DNA of 64,000 nucleotides from NCBI RefSeq assembly GCF_030182585.1, contig NZ_JARXOW010000001.1:1426001-1490000 (forward strand), given 5' to 3'. Below, one piece after another: positions 51,313 through 59,973 of the stretch. Within the stretch, counting starts at the first letter, position 1. The number at the start of each line of letters is the position of its first letter. The position numbers were made by a program, and so were the translations under genes. Under the pieces are notes generated by a model, which did no database searches, was not told the origin of the DNA, and saw only the letters and a list, made by a program, of their open reading frames with translations. This stretch comes from Pedobacter faecalis (GTDB taxonomy: Bacteria; Bacteroidota; Bacteroidia; Sphingobacteriales; Sphingobacteriaceae).

Positions 51313-54300
51313 ATGCGCTTTCTGTTTTTGATCATATCTATTGTTTTAGGCGCACTGTTTTTTACGTTATATAACCACCTTCAGGATGGTTTTGACGAGG
51401 TGCCCTCGCGTTTAAGGAACGGCACCATGATAAACCTGAACGACAAGCAACCGGGAAAACGAATGCGCCAGTTGCTCGAGAAGGGTTATTATTTTGAGGA
51501 CCCGCGCGATATGGCGCTGGTGGAGCGTGTGGTAGCAACGGCTAGTAAACCGGCCGGACTGGTACTCGACAATGTGGGTGAGATTAATAAAAGCCGGTAT
51601 TTCGTAGATGCCGATATGGCTTTTGCAGAGGGTGGTAAAAGTTTTAAGCGCCGGGTACTCGACTCGAGGGCGCTACTGGGCTATACGGGCGAAGATTCGC
51701 TGCGTTTTACGCAGGAGCGTACAAATCCGCCTAAGCTTCCTGCTGTTGCGGATATGAAGAAGGGGGCATACAGCATTACCGGGAAGATTGTGGACTCGCT
51801 GGACCGACCGGTGGCGGGTGTATTGGTTAAGCTGCACATGGTGTTGCCTCAGGACAGCACCTACGCTGAAGATGAAGTGGGTATAAAGACGCTGGGCCTG
51901 ACTGCTTATGTACGTACAGATGGGAATGGCAGCTATGCCTTTATGCACCTGCCTGATGGTAAGGCTTACCAGGTTTTGCCTCTGCAGCCGGGCTCGCAGT
52001 TTGGCCGTTCCCAGGGTGTGCAAGTGCTCGACAGTGATGTGTCTTTTGTTTTCCGGCAAAGTCCGCATAGCATACGCTTGTTTTCGGTAAGGGATTTTAA
52101 AATTCTGAAAAAAGAACGCTCACTCATTGTACGGACGGCGGAAGAGTTTAATCAGTGGTTCCTCATTATTGCCGGATCCTTCTTCTTTGGTTTCTTCCTG
52201 CTCAAGGCTATCCTGGCATGGAAGTTTCCCCAGGCAGATCAGTTGCTCCTTCCGGTAATTATGCTCATGACGGGCTTATCGTTCATCTCTCTTCTCAGTT
52301 TGCAGGACCCATTGCGCGACCGCTTTCTGGCCAGAGATACACTGACGTTTTTTGGTATAGGTATAGGCGGCATTATTGTCATGCTGATGGTTAAGTTCAG
52401 GCGACTTACGGTGGACTCTGGCTTTTACCGGATGTTTATTCTTGGCCGGAGCAGCGGGAAGGCCAGCGGATGGCAATGGGCCATTGCCTCGCTCGTTCTT
52501 CTTGGCTTAACAGTCGCTTTCGGCAGCGGTCCGGAAGGTAGCGGGGTTAAGGTAAACCTGTTTGGCGTTCAACCCAGCGAACTGGTAAAATATGGCATTA
52601 TTTTATTCCTTGCCGGCTTTTTCGCCAGCAATGAAAAGTTCATCACAGAATACAGCAGCTGGCACAAGCGCTGGTACTTCTTCTCTTTCGCGCTGGTGGC
52701 GATGGTGCTCGCCATTCTCCTGTATCTCACCCTGGGTGATTTGGGTCCGGCGATGGTGGTATGTTTTACATTTATTATTTTATTCTCCTTTTCAAGGGGC
52801 GATTTTGCGATGATGATGGTAGCCATCATCACCTATACTTTGTCGGTTTGGTTCCTGAACATCTGGCTGGGCAGTCTGCTTACAGCTGTGTTACTGACGC
52901 TTGCGATGATTTTCTATGAAAAGCGCACCAGTGAATCGGCCATCATGATTATTATGGTTATGGCTGGTTTCCTGCTTATCGATCAGATTCCGTATTTGGA
53001 TAAACTGATACCGGGGCCGGTGAACCGCCTGAATGAGAGAAAGTCGATCTGGCAGGATCCATGGAATAACGAGGTGTATGGGGGCGACCAGGTGGCGAAC
53101 GGTATTTGGGCTATGGCTGGCGGGGGCATCAGCGGACAGGGTGTTGGCGAGGGCTTCGCTAAGAATATACCTGAGGCGCATACGGACATGATCCTTCCGG
53201 CTATAGGTGAAGAGTTTGGTTGGGCAGGTGTGGTTAGTATTTTCATTTTGTTCCTTATTTTTCTGAACCGGGCTGTAGTGATTGGTCGGCAGACGGGTAC
53301 GCCCTTCCTCTTCTATTTATGTTCGGGCATTGGCATCAGTATGTTTGTACAGTTCCTCTTGATTGCAGGGGGTTCTACAGGAGCCCTGCCTTTGTCGGGC
53401 GTTGCCCTACCCTTTATCAGTTACGGCGGCTCCTCGCTGGTGGCGAACATGCTGGCAACGGGTGCGTTGCTTTCCATCTCTGTGATCAGGGGAACCCCGG
53501 TGCAGATGGAGTTTATTACCCGGCAGCAGGACCGCAACCTCGTGCCTGCTTTGTTGTCGGCCAGTATTGCGATACTGCTGCTGACTTTCACGGTTTCGCG
53601 TTATATTATTGATAATAAAAGATGGGTGGTGCAACCGGCTCTGGTGGCCGACCGCAGCGGGCTTCGCATGTTTAGCTACAATCCGCGCATCTCTATCTTA
53701 ATGAATAAATTGGAGGCGGGGCAGTTGTACGATCGTAAAGGGCGCATACTGGCTACAAGCAATCCTGATTTTGTGCGCAAGCAGCGTAAAACTTTGCAGG
53801 CAGCCGGCGTAAACTACAATCTGGACTCGGCAGAACATAAACGGGTAGACCGCTACTACCCTTTTGAAGAGCAGACGTTCTTCTGGACCGGCGACATGAA
53901 TACCGGTGTGTTTACCGGCAGTACGAACGGCTATTTTGCCGAGTACGAACACGCTGCGGAACTCCGGGGTTTCCGGACACCAACGGCTTCGTTTAGCACT
54001 AAGGCTAGCAAATACCGCGAAAACCGCTTCCTGCCTCGGGGTGTTAAAGAGATGACGGTGAGTAAGCGCGACTACGCGGCCCTGGCCCCGCTCCTGCTGG
54101 CGGGCATTAACAGTGCCGATGTGGATGCCTTCAAAAAACGTAACCGCGATGTGAAACTGACGATTGATGCCAGGTTGCAGGCCACGATACAGCAGTCGAT
54201 AGCCAAAGATGATTCGCTGCAGAACAACAGGGTATCGGTGGTGATTATGGAAGACAATACCGGCGATGTGCTTACCTCGGCGGTGTATCCGCTGCCACCG

Positions 54301-55332
54301 GTGAAGGACTGGGAGCTTCTGACCATGAGCGCTGCAGAACAGAACCGCTTGTCGGGATGGTATACCAACAGCGACCTTGGTTTTACTTACGCTACGCAGC
54401 CGGGGTCGACCGCCAAACTGGTGACCACCATGGCGGCGTTTAACAAGTTGGGTTTGGCGGCGGCCGAGCGAAAATTTCCGGTGGCTGCGCATGAAAGGAT
54501 CCGGACTAAAGGCTTGGAACCTGATGAGACTGGCTTGATCAGTCTTGAACGGGCCTTGGTAAAGTCGAACAACGTGTACTATATCAAACTGGCCAACGAG
54601 GAGCACCTGGAGGAGGATATGGCCCGCCTTTATCTGAAAACAGGAATGTTCCTGCATGGGGTTGGCGGTTATTATTATGAAAAGGGTGCGCAAAACGCCG
54701 AGCAGGAGAAGGAATGGTTTTCACTGTGGAGGGAGACGGAGTTTAACACCAAACCGCGTTATGATCCGGCAAGGATACGCCGGACCCGGGCGAAGGGGAT
54801 TTCGGGCATGGCATGGGGACAGGGTGAACTGATTGCTACCCCCGCGGCCGTGGCGCGCGTGGCGATGGGCGTTGCCAACAAGGGCACGCTGGTACCGAAT
54901 CGTTATGTGCTGAAGGTAAGTGATTCTGCAACTTCAGTGAAACCGGGTATAAAACTTGCTGAAAACCCTAGGTATGCTGAACTAATGAAAGATTATATGC
55001 TGAAGCAGAGTGCGGGTAAAGTGTGGACGCTGAAAATGAATGTTGCCGGAAAAACGGGTACACCGGAACGGATATGGAAGCAGGAGCAGATTAACGATGG
55101 CTGGTACGTTTTCTTTGTGCCAAAGAAAGATGGTCAGGGACATGTGGTGACCTGCATTCGTATTGAATCGACCAAAGGTTCCAGCAAAGCGGTGTTGCTT
55201 GCTGGCCAGCATGTGATCCCTGCCCTGCTTAAGCTGGGATATATCAAGGATTTTAAAGAGGAATTGGAAAAAGGTAAGAAAAAGCAAACAGCAAATAAGA
55301 TTAAAGCCGATGAGTATGTTCAATCTTTTTAA
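51313..55332 (+). CDS. SEDS (FtsW/RodA) glycosyltransferase fused to class B penicillin-binding protein
   Basis: This is a single 1339-residue frame. An N-terminal span (about 2-20) is followed by an outer region with a carboxypeptidase-like beta domain (about 150-245; GKIVDSLDRPVAGVLVKLHM, GNGSYAFMHLPDGKAY). About ten spans make up the SEDS domain (about 280-760), with PSELVKYGIILFLAGF, LGDLGPAMVV, the catalytic-loop HTDMILPAIGEEFGWAGV (Asp625) and GVALPFISYGGSS. The transpeptidase domain (about 770-1320) has the SxxK serine Ser1032 (PGSTAKL), SxN Ser1085 (KSNN) and KTG Lys1247 (AGKTGTPER). So both polymerising and cross-linking activities of peptidoglycan synthesis are on one chain. All key residues are present. 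The usual state is two separate genes. Confidence 0.93.
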   Translation: MRFLFLIISIVLGALFFTLYNHLQDGFDEVPSRLRNGTMINLNDKQPGKRMRQLLEKGYYFEDPRDMALVERVVATASKPAGLVLDNVGEINKSRYFVDADMAFAEGGKSFKRRVLDSRALLGYTGEDSLRFTQERTNPPKLPAVADMKKGAYSITGKIVDSLDRPVAGVLVKLHMVLPQDSTYAEDEVGIKTLGLTAYVRTDGNGSYAFMHLPDGKAYQVLPLQPGSQFGRSQGVQVLDSDVSFVFRQSPHSIRLFSVRDFKILKKERSLIVRTAEEFNQWFLIIAGSFFFGFFLLKAILAWKFPQADQLLLPVIMLMTGLSFISLLSLQDPLRDRFLARDTLTFFGIGIGGIIVMLMVKFRRLTVDSGFYRMFILGRSSGKASGWQWAIASLVLLGLTVAFGSGPEGSGVKVNLFGVQPSELVKYGIILFLAGFFASNEKFITEYSSWHKRWYFFSFALVAMVLAILLYLTLGDLGPAMVVCFTFIILFSFSRGDFAMMMVAIITYTLSVWFLNIWLGSLLTAVLLTLAMIFYEKRTSESAIMIIMVMAGFLLIDQIPYLDKLIPGPVNRLNERKSIWQDPWNNEVYGGDQVANGIWAMAGGGISGQGVGEGFAKNIPEAHTDMILPAIGEEFGWAGVVSIFILFLIFLNRAVVIGRQTGTPFLFYLCSGIGISMFVQFLLIAGGSTGALPLSGVALPFISYGGSSLVANMLATGALLSISVIRGTPVQMEFITRQQDRNLVPALLSASIAILLLTFTVSRYIIDNKRWVVQPALVADRSGLRMFSYNPRISILMNKLEAGQLYDRKGRILATSNPDFVRKQRKTLQAAGVNYNLDSAEHKRVDRYYPFEEQTFFWTGDMNTGVFTGSTNGYFAEYEHAAELRGFRTPTASFSTKASKYRENRFLPRGVKEMTVSKRDYAALAPLLLAGINSADVDAFKKRNRDVKLTIDARLQATIQQSIAKDDSLQNNRVSVVIMEDNTGDVLTSAVYPLPPVKDWELLTMSAAEQNRLSGWYTNSDLGFTYATQPGSTAKLVTTMAAFNKLGLAAAERKFPVAAHERIRTKGLEPDETGLISLERALVKSNNVYYIKLANEEHLEEDMARLYLKTGMFLHGVGGYYYEKGAQNAEQEKEWFSLWRETEFNTKPRYDPARIRRTRAKGISGMAWGQGELIATPAAVARVAMGVANKGTLVPNRYVLKVSDSATSVKPGIKLAENPRYAELMKDYMLKQSAGKVWTLKMNVAGKTGTPERIWKQEQINDGWYVFFVPKKDGQGHVVTCIRIESTKGSSKAVLLAGQHVIPALLKLGYIKDFKEELEKGKKKQTANKIKADEYVQSF

Positions 55333-56116
55333 TAAGAACACCCCGGATAAACCGAGGGATATAAAAGCGATCAGGGAAGCCATGCTGTTTTTCATAAAAC
55401 AGGAGATGCAGAAAATGGAGGGCGGCGAAGGACGGTCGATAAAAGGCTTGCAGCTGTGCATCGCCTGTTTGCCGGAAGAGCGTTACCTATACGACGCTGC
55501 GGTTTTCTCAGCGGAAGAGAATCGCTTTAAACAGGAGCTGCAGCGGCTGGCGGATGATTTTGCTATTGACCTGCCCGAACGTTGGACGCTGGATATTGCC
55601 TTTCTGGATGAATTGCCAGAAGGCGCTGTGAAAATGGATCAGTTGGATGTGGCACTCTGCATAAAAATGCCGGAGATCACCATTACACAAAAGTCGGACA
55701 CCGCTTTTCTGCGCGTTCTGAACGGCGAAGCGGAACAACAAGAATATACCATAAGTGCTGCCGACGGACGTATTAACATCGGCAGGGAACGGATGGCGCA
55801 GGATCAGGATGGCTTTGTGCGTGAAAACCACATTGCCTTTCCGGACGGCAGCAGCAACCAGGCCAATAAGTATGTGAGCCGACAGCACGCACATATCATC
55901 TGGAATGAGGAGAGCGCTGCCTTCATGCTGTTTGCCGACGACGGAGGCGTGCCGCCGAGGAACAAGGTAAAGGTAAAATCGCCCTCGGAGCATAACCCGG
56001 TGAAACTGACCTTTACTGAACTGGGACATGCGCTGCAGGAGGGTGATCAGATTATTCTGGGCGAGTCGGCCGTGCTGGAATTTAGTTATAGCTCACACCA
56101 ATCTGCAACAGTCTGA
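55310..56116 (+). CDS. FHA domain protein with FhaA-like N-terminal domain
   Basis: This 268-residue protein starts 23 bp before the SEDS-PBP gene ends (55310, or 55316 with the next ATG), so it is coupled. The N-terminal part (about 20-125; REAMLFFIKQEMQKMEGGEG, LQLCIACLPEERYLYDAAVF, ERWTLDIAFLDELPEGAV) resembles FhaA's DUF3662 domain. The C-terminal FHA domain (about 150-265) has the canonical binding loop GRERM...VSRQHAHIIW with the SxxH Ser and His, unlike the degenerate one at 48798. It would read phosphothreonines on the kinases or on the synthase. It ends overlapping the kinase start by 1 bp. Confidence 0.85.
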   Translation: MSMFNLFNKNTPDKPRDIKAIREAMLFFIKQEMQKMEGGEGRSIKGLQLCIACLPEERYLYDAAVFSAEENRFKQELQRLADDFAIDLPERWTLDIAFLDELPEGAVKMDQLDVALCIKMPEITITQKSDTAFLRVLNGEAEQQEYTISAADGRINIGRERMAQDQDGFVRENHIAFPDGSSNQANKYVSRQHAHIIWNEESAAFMLFADDGGVPPRNKVKVKSPSEHNPVKLTFTELGHALQEGDQIILGESAVLEFSYSSHQSATV

Positions 56117-57399
56117 TGGCGAAAGTATTTACGATAACGGAAGGGCTCGAGAACATGGGAGCGCTGCGTACAGGCGGCCAGGGTTCTGTGTATAAAGGTA
56201 AACGAACGGGTGCCATTATTACCGCCGTAAAATTGTTGCCTACGCCCATCCATTCTGAGGATCACGAGGACAAACATTTCCGGGATTTCAAGAATGAGGT
56301 GGAAAAGCTTAAGAAGGTTAACGAAAACCCAAGTCCGAATGTCGTGAAAATCCTGAGCTCGGGCCTCACCGAGAGCGGTGCCCTCCCTTTTATAGAGATG
56401 GAGTATATCGAGGGCCCCGAGTTGGAGGAATTACTTAAACCGCCGCATCAGCCGGTGTTCAGCATCAGGGAAAGCTTGAAGCTTGCCCAGCAGTTGGCCG
56501 CTGCGCTGGCGCATTGTCACCGTGTGGGCGTGAAGCACGGTGATATAAAGAGCAATAACGTGAAGTTTAACGCGAGCACAGGCAACTATGTACTGCTGGA
56601 TTTTGGTCTGGCCGTGATGTCGGACGAGCAGCGCAGAACGAGTTTGCGGAACGCTGGGGCCGTGGAGTTTATGGCTCCTGAACAGCATGAAGGCGAAATG
56701 CTCTTTCAAAGCGATGTTTACAGCTATGGTATTATCCTATATGAATTGCTGGCTGGTACTGTACCCTTCCCACTCATTAACAGTCACGATACCTCGCGCA
56801 ACATGGTGATGCTTGCGCATATAGAAAAAGAAATACCGGATCTGCTGGCTTTGAGAGAGGCGCGCTTGCCTGAAAGCTGGTCGGACGACAAGCGAAGTCA
56901 CGAAATGCGGGTTCCACCCTGGTTGCTGCAGGTCATTTACAAATGCCTGGAAAAGCGCCCGGAGAACCGGTTTGCCAACGGCACGGAACTTTATGAGACT
57001 ATCTGCGGCTATATGGAAGCTGCTGATCGGAATGAAGATGCGGCCATCATGCTTGACGCTTACAAGGAGCAGAATGAAAAGCTTTTGGCTACGGTGAAAC
57101 GGTATGAAAGGTTGAACAAAGCGAAGTGGTGGATAGCTGCGGCGGCCGTAATACTTCTCGTGTTAAGCTTTTTGGGAGTGGCGGCATTGTTCGACGATCG
57201 GGCTGACTTGCCCCAAAATGGAGTTCTGCCTGACACCAGCACCCAGGCACAGCAATTGGCTGATACTGCAGCCGCGCCTAAAAGCGATACAGTGCGGAAT
57301 ACGGTTGTACAGCCGCCACCTGTGAATAAAAAGCCTAAGGATCCGAAGAAAAATAGGCGGACAAAAGATGGATTAGTTGATGATGTACCTTATTTTTAG
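56116..57399 (+). CDS. Membrane Ser/Thr protein kinase (PknA/B-like)
   Basis: This 427-residue kinase has a glycine loop (GALRTGGQGSVYKG, 15-28), the ATP-binding Lys39 (AVKLL), the catalytic loop HGDIKSNN (Asp143) in place of HRD, DFG (Asp162 in LDFGLAVM) and the APE motif in MAPEQHEGE. The HGD loop marks it as a non-RD kinase, so activation-loop phosphorylation may not be needed. A single span (WWIAAAAVILLVLSFLGVAA, about 336-356) is followed by a short basic tail with no sensor domain (KKNRRTKDGLVDDVPYF). It starts 1 bp inside the FHA gene's stop codon and is closely paralogous to the next gene. Two kinases in tandem match the pknA-pknB order. Confidence 0.93.
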   Translation: MAKVFTITEGLENMGALRTGGQGSVYKGKRTGAIITAVKLLPTPIHSEDHEDKHFRDFKNEVEKLKKVNENPSPNVVKILSSGLTESGALPFIEMEYIEGPELEELLKPPHQPVFSIRESLKLAQQLAAALAHCHRVGVKHGDIKSNNVKFNASTGNYVLLDFGLAVMSDEQRRTSLRNAGAVEFMAPEQHEGEMLFQSDVYSYGIILYELLAGTVPFPLINSHDTSRNMVMLAHIEKEIPDLLALREARLPESWSDDKRSHEMRVPPWLLQVIYKCLEKRPENRFANGTELYETICGYMEAADRNEDAAIMLDAYKEQNEKLLATVKRYERLNKAKWWIAAAAVILLVLSFLGVAALFDDRADLPQNGVLPDTSTQAQQLADTAAAPKSDTVRNTVVQPPPVNKKPKDPKKNRRTKDGLVDDVPYF

Positions 57400-57416
57400 A
57401 AAATAATATTCAAACT

Positions 57417-58961
57417 ATGAGCAAAGTATTTACCATAGCAGAGGGGCTTGAAAACCTGGGTGCGCTGCGTACGGGCGGACAAGGTTCTGTGTATAAGGGT
57501 AAGCGGTTGGGCGAAATCATTACTGCGGTAAAGATATTGCCTACGCCGATCCTCTCGGAGGACATGTCGGACAGGAACTACCGCACGTTTAAAAATGAGG
57601 TGGAAAAGCTAAAGAAGGTAAATGAGGTTCCGAACCCGAACGTAGTTAAGATCATGAATTACGGGCTCACCGAAAGTGGCTCCTTCCCGTTCATAGAAAT
57701 GGACTATATAGAGGGTCCAGATCTTGGTGATCTACTGAAACCTCCTCATGAGCCGGTATTTACAATAAGGGAAACGATTAAGGTGGCCGAGCACCTAGCC
57801 AGCGCTTTAGCACATTGCCATAAAGTGGGTGTTAAACATGGCGATATCAAGAGCAATAACGTGAAGTTTAACACGGCAACAGGCAACTATATTTTATTTG
57901 ACTTTGGCTTGTCGATCATGTCGGACGAGCAGCGGCGGAGTAGTATACGCTATGCCGGTGCGGTTGAATTTATGGCGCCCGAACAGCATGATGGAGAAAT
58001 GTTCTTTCAGACGGATGTGTATAGTTATGGTGTAATTCTGTATGAACTGCTTGCAGGCTCAGTACCCTTCCCACAGATCAACAACAGTGAGACACACCGG
58101 AATGCGGTGATGCTTTCCCATATGGAAAAGCCAGTGCCCGACTTGCTAGACCTTCGGCGTCAGAACATCCCCGAGGGCTGGTCGGCCGAAACAAAAGCTG
58201 AGGAGATGAACGTGCCGGCCTGGCTTCTTAATCTGATCAGGAAGTGCCTGGAAAAACTTCCTGAAAAAAGGTATGCAGACGGCATAGCGCTTCAAAATGC
58301 GCTGATTCATCACAGAGAACTTGTCGCCCCACCTATGGAGACCCCTAGCCTGGCTTTACCCGAACCTGAGGAGGCCTCGCCAGACGCGGTAAGGGTTTCC
58401 AAGCCAATATTCTACGTGATGGTATTAGCGCTGGTTGCGCTGACGTTATTTGCGGCTTATTCTATCTATCTGAACGATATTAATCAGCGGCAGCTTGCAT
58501 ACTATACAGATAGCCTGAGCAATACGCCAGATACGACATCGCTTGTCGCGGAAACGATACCGGAAGACACGGTAAATACCATTAAGCCTATCATTACAGA
58601 TACGGCAGCGCTACAGGGCAGCACGGATGTAGACAGTCTTAAACAAATCTATGAGGCGCAAATGGGTGCCGAGCAGCCAACGGAGCAGCAGTCTGCAATT
58701 CCAAAAGAAAACACGTCAAAAAACAAAGACATTGTACTGGTTAGTGAAGGTGTTCGTTATCAGCTGCCCAAAGGCACCCTGTTCTTTTACGATGCCCCTC
58801 AAACGGATGCGTCTAAGCGCGGGGTGTTCGGTTTATGGACCATGAATAAGTTTAGCGTAGTAGATGAACAGAATGGTTTTATTTATGTAACCCACACGAA
58901 TAATGATGGCGAGGTTACAAAAGGCTGGCTTAATAAAGCCGACCTGAAAGAGGTTCCATAA
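57417..58961 (+). CDS. Membrane Ser/Thr protein kinase with SH3-like outer domain
   Basis: This 514-residue kinase has catalytic residues that line up with those of the preceding gene: Lys39, Asp143 (HGDIKSNN) and Asp162 (FDFGLSIM), with APE at MAPEQHDGE. It is also non-RD. After a span (YVMVLALVALTLFAAYSIYL, about 330-350) comes an acidic, Thr-rich linker and a C-terminal domain of about 75 residues (IVLVSEGVRYQLPKGTLFFY ... NKFSVVDEQNGFIYVTHTNN, ending GWLNKADLKEV) with an SH3b-like fold. SH3b domains bind peptides or wall fragments, so it could sense the cell wall as PASTA repeats do in PknB. It is the last gene before a terminator. Confidence 0.92.
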   Translation: MSKVFTIAEGLENLGALRTGGQGSVYKGKRLGEIITAVKILPTPILSEDMSDRNYRTFKNEVEKLKKVNEVPNPNVVKIMNYGLTESGSFPFIEMDYIEGPDLGDLLKPPHEPVFTIRETIKVAEHLASALAHCHKVGVKHGDIKSNNVKFNTATGNYILFDFGLSIMSDEQRRSSIRYAGAVEFMAPEQHDGEMFFQTDVYSYGVILYELLAGSVPFPQINNSETHRNAVMLSHMEKPVPDLLDLRRQNIPEGWSAETKAEEMNVPAWLLNLIRKCLEKLPEKRYADGIALQNALIHHRELVAPPMETPSLALPEPEEASPDAVRVSKPIFYVMVLALVALTLFAAYSIYLNDINQRQLAYYTDSLSNTPDTTSLVAETIPEDTVNTIKPIITDTAALQGSTDVDSLKQIYEAQMGAEQPTEQQSAIPKENTSKNKDIVLVSEGVRYQLPKGTLFFYDAPQTDASKRGVFGLWTMNKFSVVDEQNGFIYVTHTNNDGEVTKGWLNKADLKEVP

Positions 58962-59057
58962 TTTTTTTAGTTTTTTTAAAACTTTTTATAGTGCCTCACG
59001 TTATATATTCGGTTTGTTTGGTTTAGGTTGATCTGTGGTGGGTCAACCATCTTTAAT

Positions 59058-59095
59058 AACAGGGATAGCTTTTAGCTTATCCCTGTTTCTCTTTT
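59058..59095 (+). terminator. Rho-independent terminator after the kinase operon
   Basis: AACAGGGATA pairs with TATCCCTGTT over 10 bp around a 10-nt loop and is followed by a T-rich tract. It lies 97 bp after the kinase stop. A 6-bp inverted repeat (GGTTGA...TCAACC) near 59026-59047 precedes it. Confidence 0.8.
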
Positions 59096-59184
59096 ATTTC
59101 AGATTTTCTTAGGCACAATTCGGGGCAAATTCTATTTTTACAGAAAAACTAACCAATTAAAACACCATTAAAACAGTTATTCTG

Positions 59185-59973
59185 ATGAAGAGAGTATTGT
59201 ACCTGATCGGTTTATCGGCTATTTTATATAGCTGTGGTAAAAGTGACACCAGCGCTACTTATGTGGCCCGGCCGCTGACAGTAAATGAGAAATTTAACAG
59301 CAGCGCTCCTGATAGTGTTCTGAAAATATATCCTTATAAGGGGGAAGATGCCGGGTCGGACGGCAAACCAGTGTATACGGTTAAGTTTAGGGATACGCTT
59401 GTTAAAATCCAGATGGGCGAATCAGATACTGGAGCTGTTGCTGAAAAATTTGGCTTTGCAGAGTTTATCAATACACAAAAAACGGCGATGCTGGTGCAGG
59501 TGGCGGATAACTCGGGACTTACTGCACCCTTTTTTATCGTTGCCTTTAACGACGGCAAGCTTGACGTGGCCAGCCTTTACAGGGCTTCAAACGGCAAGCG
59601 CGACAAAGATGTTACAAAGGGAATTAACCAGATTGGCCGCAATGGTTACGTGGTGAACAATGACTTCTTTGTAGCCAATGTAAATGCGAAAGTATATGTG
59701 CTTAAAAGACAAAATCCGGAAGAGCGCATACAAGGTGAATTCCTTACACACTCTCCTGACCGGACTACACTGGTTTTTTTAACGCCTAACTCGCTATACC
59801 AGGTGAATTATGTAGCTAATGAAACTTTAAACGTTCCTTACAGGCCTGAAGAGGCTGACAACATCATCAGAACTGTGCAGCAAAATTACACCTGGCAGCA
59901 GCAAGGCAATACCAGCGTGTATTTCTTTAAGCCCGGTAAGGACCGTGTCGTAGATATTTCAGAATTTAACTAG
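59185..59973 (+). CDS. Hypothetical lipoprotein
   Basis: This 262-residue lipoprotein has lipobox Cys17 (LYSCGKSD). The mature part is beta-rich (YKGEDAGSDGKPVYTVKFRD, FGFAEFINTQKTAMLVQVAD, FIVAFNDGKLDVASLYRASN, RNGYVVNNDFFVANVNAKVY), which could be a small beta-propeller or barrel-like fold. I know no family. It stands alone after the kinase operon's terminator, and its end overlaps the convergent permease by 8 bp. A possible weak promoter word TATTTTTAC lies about 50 bp upstream. A link to the kinase operon is possible but unproven. Confidence 0.7.
   Translation: MKRVLYLIGLSAILYSCGKSDTSATYVARPLTVNEKFNSSAPDSVLKIYPYKGEDAGSDGKPVYTVKFRDTLVKIQMGESDTGAVAEKFGFAEFINTQKTAMLVQVADNSGLTAPFFIVAFNDGKLDVASLYRASNGKRDKDVTKGINQIGRNGYVVNNDFFVANVNAKVYVLKRQNPEERIQGEFLTHSPDRTTLVFLTPNSLYQVNYVANETLNVPYRPEEADNIIRTVQQNYTWQQQGNTSVYFFKPGKDRVVDISEFN

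Noticed and set aside
53698-54693. 331-codon minus-strand frame under the SEDS-PBP gene
   Set aside because: It is the shadow of a GC-rich coding region; all transpeptidase motifs are on the plus strand.
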